This document shows, in pieces, positions 4,560-8,071 of a stretch of DNA of 8,071 nucleotides; the stretch's first letter is position 1; every line of letters starts with the position of its first letter. The stretch is from Chloroflexota bacterium (GTDB taxonomy: Bacteria; Chloroflexota; Dehalococcoidia; Lucifugimonadales; Lucifugimonadaceae), in NCBI GenBank assembly GCA_016210435.1, contig JACQUF010000361.1, forward strand, positions 1 to 8,071, written 5' to 3'. Made by a program: the position numbers and the translations under genes. The notes beneath the pieces are model-generated. The model did no database searches and was not told the DNA's origin. It saw nothing but the letters and a program-made list of their open reading frames with translations.

Positions 4560-6496
4560 CCGATATGAACGAATTCGAAGAAATTAAGAACGAGACAGAC
4601 GGGAACAAGGCGCAGGGAACGGACGATCAGGGGGCTGCAAGAATCGCTGGGGACGGCGGAAGTGTGGGAGAGAACGGGCTCGCGCTCCAGCAAGGCGTGT
4701 GGCGCCAGACAAGGTCCTTGGACTCGTCGGATCCCGCCAGCCGGAGCATCGCCTACTTCTCCATGGAGGTAGGCCTCGAGGCAGCCATGCCGACCTATGC
4801 GGGGGGCCTTGGCATCCTCGCAGGCGATGCCATTCGAGCCGCGGCGGACATGGGCGTCCCCATGGTCGCCATCACCCTGATCTACCGTAAGGGGTCTTTC
4901 CGCCAGCGGCTCGACGCGAACGGCAACCAGTCAGAATCTCCGTGCGAATGGGCGCCTGAGCGGTTCTTTGAGCAGATGACGCAGCGCGTCTCGATCGAGC
5001 TCGAGGGACGCAAGGTTTCCCTGAGTGCATGGCGCCTCCAGGTGACGGGCGAGCATGGTCACACCGTCCCCGTCTACTTCATCGACGCGAACCTGCCCGA
5101 AAATTCGCCACACGACCAGGGCCTCACCGATCATCTCTATGGCGGCGATGGCCGGTACCGGCTCTGCCAGGAGGTCATCCTTGGCATCGGCGGCGTCGCC
5201 ATGCTGGGAGCGCTCGGCTACCGGGGTATCCGCGCCTTCCACATGAACGAAGGCCACGCGGCTCTGTTGACCCTCGCCTTGCTGGAGGAGGGGATGGCCG
5301 CCAGTGGCGTCGCTACGCCGGGCGCCGCGCAGGTCGAAGCCGTTCGCAGGGCAGGTGTCTTCACGACTCATACGCCGGTGGCCGCGGGGCATGATCGCTT
5401 CCCACGGGACCTGACTGCCGCAGTGCTCGGTGAGAGACGCCTGCGCGTCCTGGAGCAGGCCGGGTTTCACATGGCCCAGGAGCTCAACATGAGCGAGCTC
5501 GGCTTCCATTTCTCCCGCTACGCCAACGGCGTGTCGATGCGCCATGCCCAGATATCCAGGCAGATGTTCCCGGCCTACGACGTCCGGGCAGTTACGAACG
5601 GCGTGCACGGCGCAACCTGGGCCTCGGCGTCATTCGCCCGCCTCTTCGACCGGTACGTGCCAGGGTGGCGCGGCGACAACCGGTACCTGAGATACGCGGT
5701 ATCGCTGCCTCTCGAGGAAATACAGCAGGCGCACGCCGAGTCCAAGGCGGACCTGATCCGGGAAGTGAACCTCCAGACCGGCGTGTCTCTGGACGCATCG
5801 GCGCTCACGATCGGCTTTGCCCGGAGGGCCACCGGTTACAAGCGTGGCGACCTCCTCTTCGCGGACCCTGCCAGGCTGCGTCCCATCGTCAAGGATGTCG
5901 GGCCACTGCAGTTCGTTTTCGCGGGCAAGGCGCACCCGCGCGATGAATCTGGCAAGGACATAATCCGCCGGATCTTCCGCGCCTCCGTCGAGCTCGGCGA
6001 CCTCGTGAGGATCGCCTACCTCGAGGACTACGACATGACGCTCGGCAAGTTGATGACGTCGGGAGTGGACCTCTGGGTCAACAACCCGCAGCAGCCAATG
6101 GAAGCCTCGGGCACAAGCGGGATGAAGGCCGCATTGAACGGCGTGCCGAGCTTCAGCGTGCTCGATGGGTGGTGGATCGAAGGCCACGTCGAAGGCGTGA
6201 CCGGCTGGTCGATCGCTGAGCCGTGGGACGACCCGCACGACTATCAGCGGGAGATCGCATCGCTTTACGCCAAGCTCGAATACCTGATTCTCCCGAGCTA
6301 CTACCGGCGGCCCAGGGAATGGTCTGCGATCATGCGTTCGGCGATCGTGCTGAACGGGTCGTTCTTCAACGCCCATCGCATGCTTGCGCAGTACCTGCAA
6401 AACGCATACGCCGTCGAGGTCCTCTCCGGGGTGGCGGCAAACGGCAACGGCGCGAACGTGAAGGCGCAGTCGCCCATGCCTCAGGCGGCCCCATAA
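4556..6496 (+). CDS. glgP: Alpha-glucan (glycogen/maltodextrin) phosphorylase, GT35
   Basis: This 646-residue enzyme is predicted to release glucose-1-phosphate from alpha-1,4-glucan in the cytoplasm using phosphate and PLP. Signatures in order are YFSMEVGLEAAMPTYAGG (67-84), FHMNEGHAAL (228-237), THTPVAAGH with H272, SRYANGVSMRHA (320-331), VTNGVHG (346-352), FARRATGYKR (421-430) with R424 and K429 at the phosphate-binding Arg/Lys positions of muscle phosphorylase (R569/K574), FAGKAHP (455-461), and EASGTSGMKAALNG (516-529) with K524 as the PLP Schiff-base lysine. About 60 N-terminal residues are acidic, Gly/Asn-rich and probably disordered. The N-terminal DUF3417 domain of the roughly 850-residue relatives is absent. 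The last 20 or so residues are also low complexity. The ribosome site before ATG 4556 is weak, and the ATGA overlap with an upstream frame suggests coupling. An alternative ATG lies at 4565. Confidence 0.93.
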   Translation: MTDMNEFEEIKNETDGNKAQGTDDQGAARIAGDGGSVGENGLALQQGVWRQTRSLDSSDPASRSIAYFSMEVGLEAAMPTYAGGLGILAGDAIRAAADMGVPMVAITLIYRKGSFRQRLDANGNQSESPCEWAPERFFEQMTQRVSIELEGRKVSLSAWRLQVTGEHGHTVPVYFIDANLPENSPHDQGLTDHLYGGDGRYRLCQEVILGIGGVAMLGALGYRGIRAFHMNEGHAALLTLALLEEGMAASGVATPGAAQVEAVRRAGVFTTHTPVAAGHDRFPRDLTAAVLGERRLRVLEQAGFHMAQELNMSELGFHFSRYANGVSMRHAQISRQMFPAYDVRAVTNGVHGATWASASFARLFDRYVPGWRGDNRYLRYAVSLPLEEIQQAHAESKADLIREVNLQTGVSLDASALTIGFARRATGYKRGDLLFADPARLRPIVKDVGPLQFVFAGKAHPRDESGKDIIRRIFRASVELGDLVRIAYLEDYDMTLGKLMTSGVDLWVNNPQQPMEASGTSGMKAALNGVPSFSVLDGWWIEGHVEGVTGWSIAEPWDDPHDYQREIASLYAKLEYLILPSYYRRPREWSAIMRSAIVLNGSFFNAHRMLAQYLQNAYAVEVLSGVAANGNGANVKAQSPMPQAAP

Positions 6497-6497
6497 C

Positions 6498-6515
6498 CCC
6501 GCAAACTCGTGCGGG
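6498..6515. terminator. Hairpin between convergent glgP and cysS-GT genes
   Basis: CCCGCA (6498-6503) pairs with TGCGGG (6510-6515) around a 6-nt loop. With one bulged C the stem extends to AACCC/GGGTT. It fills the 27-bp gap between the two convergent stop codons and could serve both strands, although T-tracts are poor. Confidence 0.4.
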
Positions 6516-6523
6516 TTGATCAG

Positions 6524-8071
6524 CTAGAGCGAGGCGCTCACCAGGAGATCGGTGCGCTTGCCCCACCGCCGTGTAAACCTGCGGAAGTTTTCGCGGCTTA
6601 ACTGTTCGCGCTGCGCTTTGGGCATCTCGGCCCATGCCCGGTGCTCGTGTCGCTTCACCGGAAGGGTCGGGTCCGCCACGATGCGGTAGCCGCGATCCCG
6701 GAACCTGAAGCTGAGATCAAGGTCCAGGTTCCGATAGAAACGGTAGCTCTGGGGCAGCAGTCCTGTCTCCGCGAGCGCGGCCCGCTTGAAGGCGAAGCAA
6801 TATGCCTGCATGGCGTCCACCTCGACGGGTCCCTTGCGGACCTCATGGAAGTCGTGCAGGTCCCGTGACTTGAGCCCGTAAGGCCCGGCCACGCCGATCT
6901 CCGGCGGGCGCAGCAACTCCTCCAACCGCCTCAGGAGGTCACCCGTGAGCTCGACGTAGGGCTCCAGAAGCACCACGATCTGTCCGGAAGCCTGCTTGAG
7001 CAGGACGTTCTTCGCCGCCGCCTCGCCGAGCTGCTGGTCGGCATGCAGAACGCGCACCGTGTATTTCGACTTGCGCAGGTCTTCAAGTTTTCTGCCCGTT
7101 GCCTCGGGCGCAGCATTGTCGAGCACCAGGAGTTCACAGTCGCGGTTCGCCGTATGCCGCATGACGCTCCTGACGCAGCGTTCGACATCGCCGGAAGGGC
7201 CGTTGGCCTGGAGCGCAACGGTGAACGCGCAGGTATCAGCCCGGCCGATGTTCGTGCCGATTTCACCGGGGGAGGAAACCGCGAGCCAGGGACGAGGCGC
7301 GCGTTCCCACTCGGTCATTCGCACCAACCGGCTGGTATTGCGCCCATCCTGCACGTAGAACCCGGCGCGACGGATCCGGTCCCGGATACCGTCAGCATCC
7401 CGGTAATTGCGGCCGCTTCGTAGCCTCTGCCGTTCGCTGGCGAGTTCGCGGATTCGTTTCGGTACGGCGTCAAGCCGCGCAGCGGACTCGAGGCCGAAAC
7501 CTAGGAACCGGTCGAATTCGAGCGCGAGCGCCAGCCGCTCACGAGGGTTCAGCTCAGAGTCCGCCATCAGCCAGAGGACGGCAAGCGCGCCAGGGACGTC
7601 GAGGTTGTCATCGACCCGCTCCCAGAAGCCCCGCCGCCATTCTTCAAGCAGCTCCGGCCTGGTCCGGTAGGGACCGCGCCGGCGCGCCCAATCGCGGACC
7701 ATCCTGGTCAGGCGCGTGTATCCCCGTTCCGCCGCCTTGAGGGCGGTGAATGTGAAATTGAGCCTCGTGCGGAAATGAGCGGTGGCGCAGAGATACCGGA
7801 AAGCCAGCGGTTGGATGCGGCGGCCGATGATATCGTCGAGGATATAAGCATTCCCGACCGACTTCGCCATCTTGACACCATCGGCGAGCAAGTGCTGGCC
7901 GTGGGCCCATATCTGAACGTAAGGGCCTCCGAAAGCTGCTTCGCTTTGCGCGAGCTCGCCTTCGTGGTGAGGAAAGATGTTGTCGACGCCGCCAGTATGG
8001 AGGTCGAGATGTTCTCCGAGGTACTTCCGAGACATCGCGGAACACTCGATGTGCCAGCCGGGAAAGCCCTC
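6524..8071 (-). CDS. cysS: Cysteinyl-tRNA synthetase fused to a GT2-like glycosyltransferase domain (5' truncated)
   Basis: The frame is open from the window edge to TAG 6524-6526, giving 515 visible residues. Residues 1-251 are class I CysRS from the second zinc-ligand region onward. [12 protein letters not shown] carries C10, FPHHEGE carries H35 and E39, and KMAKS lies at 67-71. The intervals (25, 4 and 57 residues) equal those between E. coli C209, H234, E238 and K266, so about 200 N-terminal residues, with the HIGH motif and first Cys ligand, lie beyond the edge. The normal C-terminal motif ([12 protein letters not shown], then GFYVQDG) is at 222-243. A linker of about 30 residues leads into a GT2-like fold (about 280-500): [44 protein letters not shown] at the DXD position (Asp replaced by Tyr372), and [16 protein letters not shown] with D450/D452. 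Cysteine charging of tRNA is the expected activity of the first half. The second half's activity is unknown and may be lost. Confidence 0.85.
   Translation of the reverse strand, partial: EGFPGWHIECSAMSRKYLGEHLDLHTGGVDNIFPHHEGELAQSEAAFGGPYVQIWAHGQHLLADGVKMAKSVGNAYILDDIIGRRIQPLAFRYLCATAHFRTRLNFTFTALKAAERGYTRLTRMVRDWARRRGPYRTRPELLEEWRRGFWERVDDNLDVPGALAVLWLMADSELNPRERLALALEFDRFLGFGLESAARLDAVPKRIRELASERQRLRSGRNYRDADGIRDRIRRAGFYVQDGRNTSRLVRMTEWERAPRPWLAVSSPGEIGTNIGRADTCAFTVALQANGPSGDVERCVRSVMRHTANRDCELLVLDNAAPEATGRKLEDLRKSKYTVRVLHADQQLGEAAAKNVLLKQASGQIVVLLEPYVELTGDLLRRLEELLRPPEIGVAGPYGLKSRDLHDFHEVRKGPVEVDAMQAYCFAFKRAALAETGLLPQSYRFYRNLDLDLSFRFRDRGYRIVADPTLPVKRHEHRAWAEMPKAQREQLSRENFRRFTRRWGKRTDLLVSASL

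Noticed and set aside
5630..6400. Minus-strand 256-residue ORF inside the phosphorylase gene
   Set aside because: It is antisense to the catalytic and PLP-site region of glgP, whose motifs are unambiguous. The composition is typical of a GC-rich shadow frame.
7316..7318. Internal ATG as the start of a separate glycosyltransferase gene
   Set aside because: The CysRS frame reads through without a stop, no good ribosome site precedes this ATG, and it lies at the start of the linker. One fused product is the simpler reading, although internal initiation cannot be excluded.

Overview
This window is GC-rich bacterial chromosomal DNA. It carries six clear protein-coding genes, both end genes cut by the window edges, and one doubtful small gene. 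There are no transposases, integrases, phage genes, CRISPR arrays, tRNAs or rRNAs. The source looks like an environmental bacterium. An enolase-superfamily enzyme in an operon with a creatininase-family hydrolase, a sarcosine-oxidase-like flavoenzyme nearby, and intergenic palindromes resembling some I recall from Chloroflexota genomes make Chloroflexota (SAR202 or Dehalococcoidia-like) my best guess. That is an inference from gene content and memory, not a phylogenetic result.

Layout: (1) 1-1871, plus strand: a two-gene catabolic operon. The 3' part of a mandelate racemase-type enolase-superfamily gene is followed 8 nt later by a creatininase-family amidohydrolase whose AGGAGG ribosome site overlaps the upstream stop codon. 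(2) 1872-2070: convergent intergenic DNA with several hairpins and a repeat-like palindrome. (3) 2071-3234, minus strand: a DAO-family FAD-dependent amine/amino-acid oxidoreductase. (4) 3235-3514: divergent intergenic DNA with a long imperfect inverted repeat. (5) 3515-3925, plus strand: a small, divergent UspA-like protein, followed by a good rho-independent terminator. (6) 3926-4278: non-coding DNA with a strong G-quadruplex-type motif on the minus strand and a perfect 8-bp inverted repeat. (7) 4279-4559, plus strand: a doubtful small ORF that looks frame-broken. Its continuation in another frame ends in an ATGA overlap with the next gene. (8) 4556-6496, plus strand: a short alpha-glucan (glycogen/maltodextrin) phosphorylase, GT35. 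(9) 6524-8071, minus strand: a cysteinyl-tRNA synthetase read continuously into a GT2-like glycosyltransferase domain, truncated at its N-terminus by the window edge.

The first two genes probably act in one degradative pathway on a small acid, lactam or amide. The flavoenzyme fits the same theme of amine and amino-acid turnover but is transcribed separately. The phosphorylase releases glucose-1-phosphate from storage glucan and is convergent with the CysRS-GT gene, so those two need not be linked in function.

The most unusual item is the CysRS-GT2 fusion. The synthetase half keeps the expected zinc ligands and signature spacing and runs to its normal C-terminus. The appended GT2-like domain has lost the metal-binding Asp of its DXD-type motif. 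The next most interesting are the apparently frameshifted small ORF abutting the phosphorylase and the multi-run G-quadruplex motif in the intergenic DNA upstream of it.
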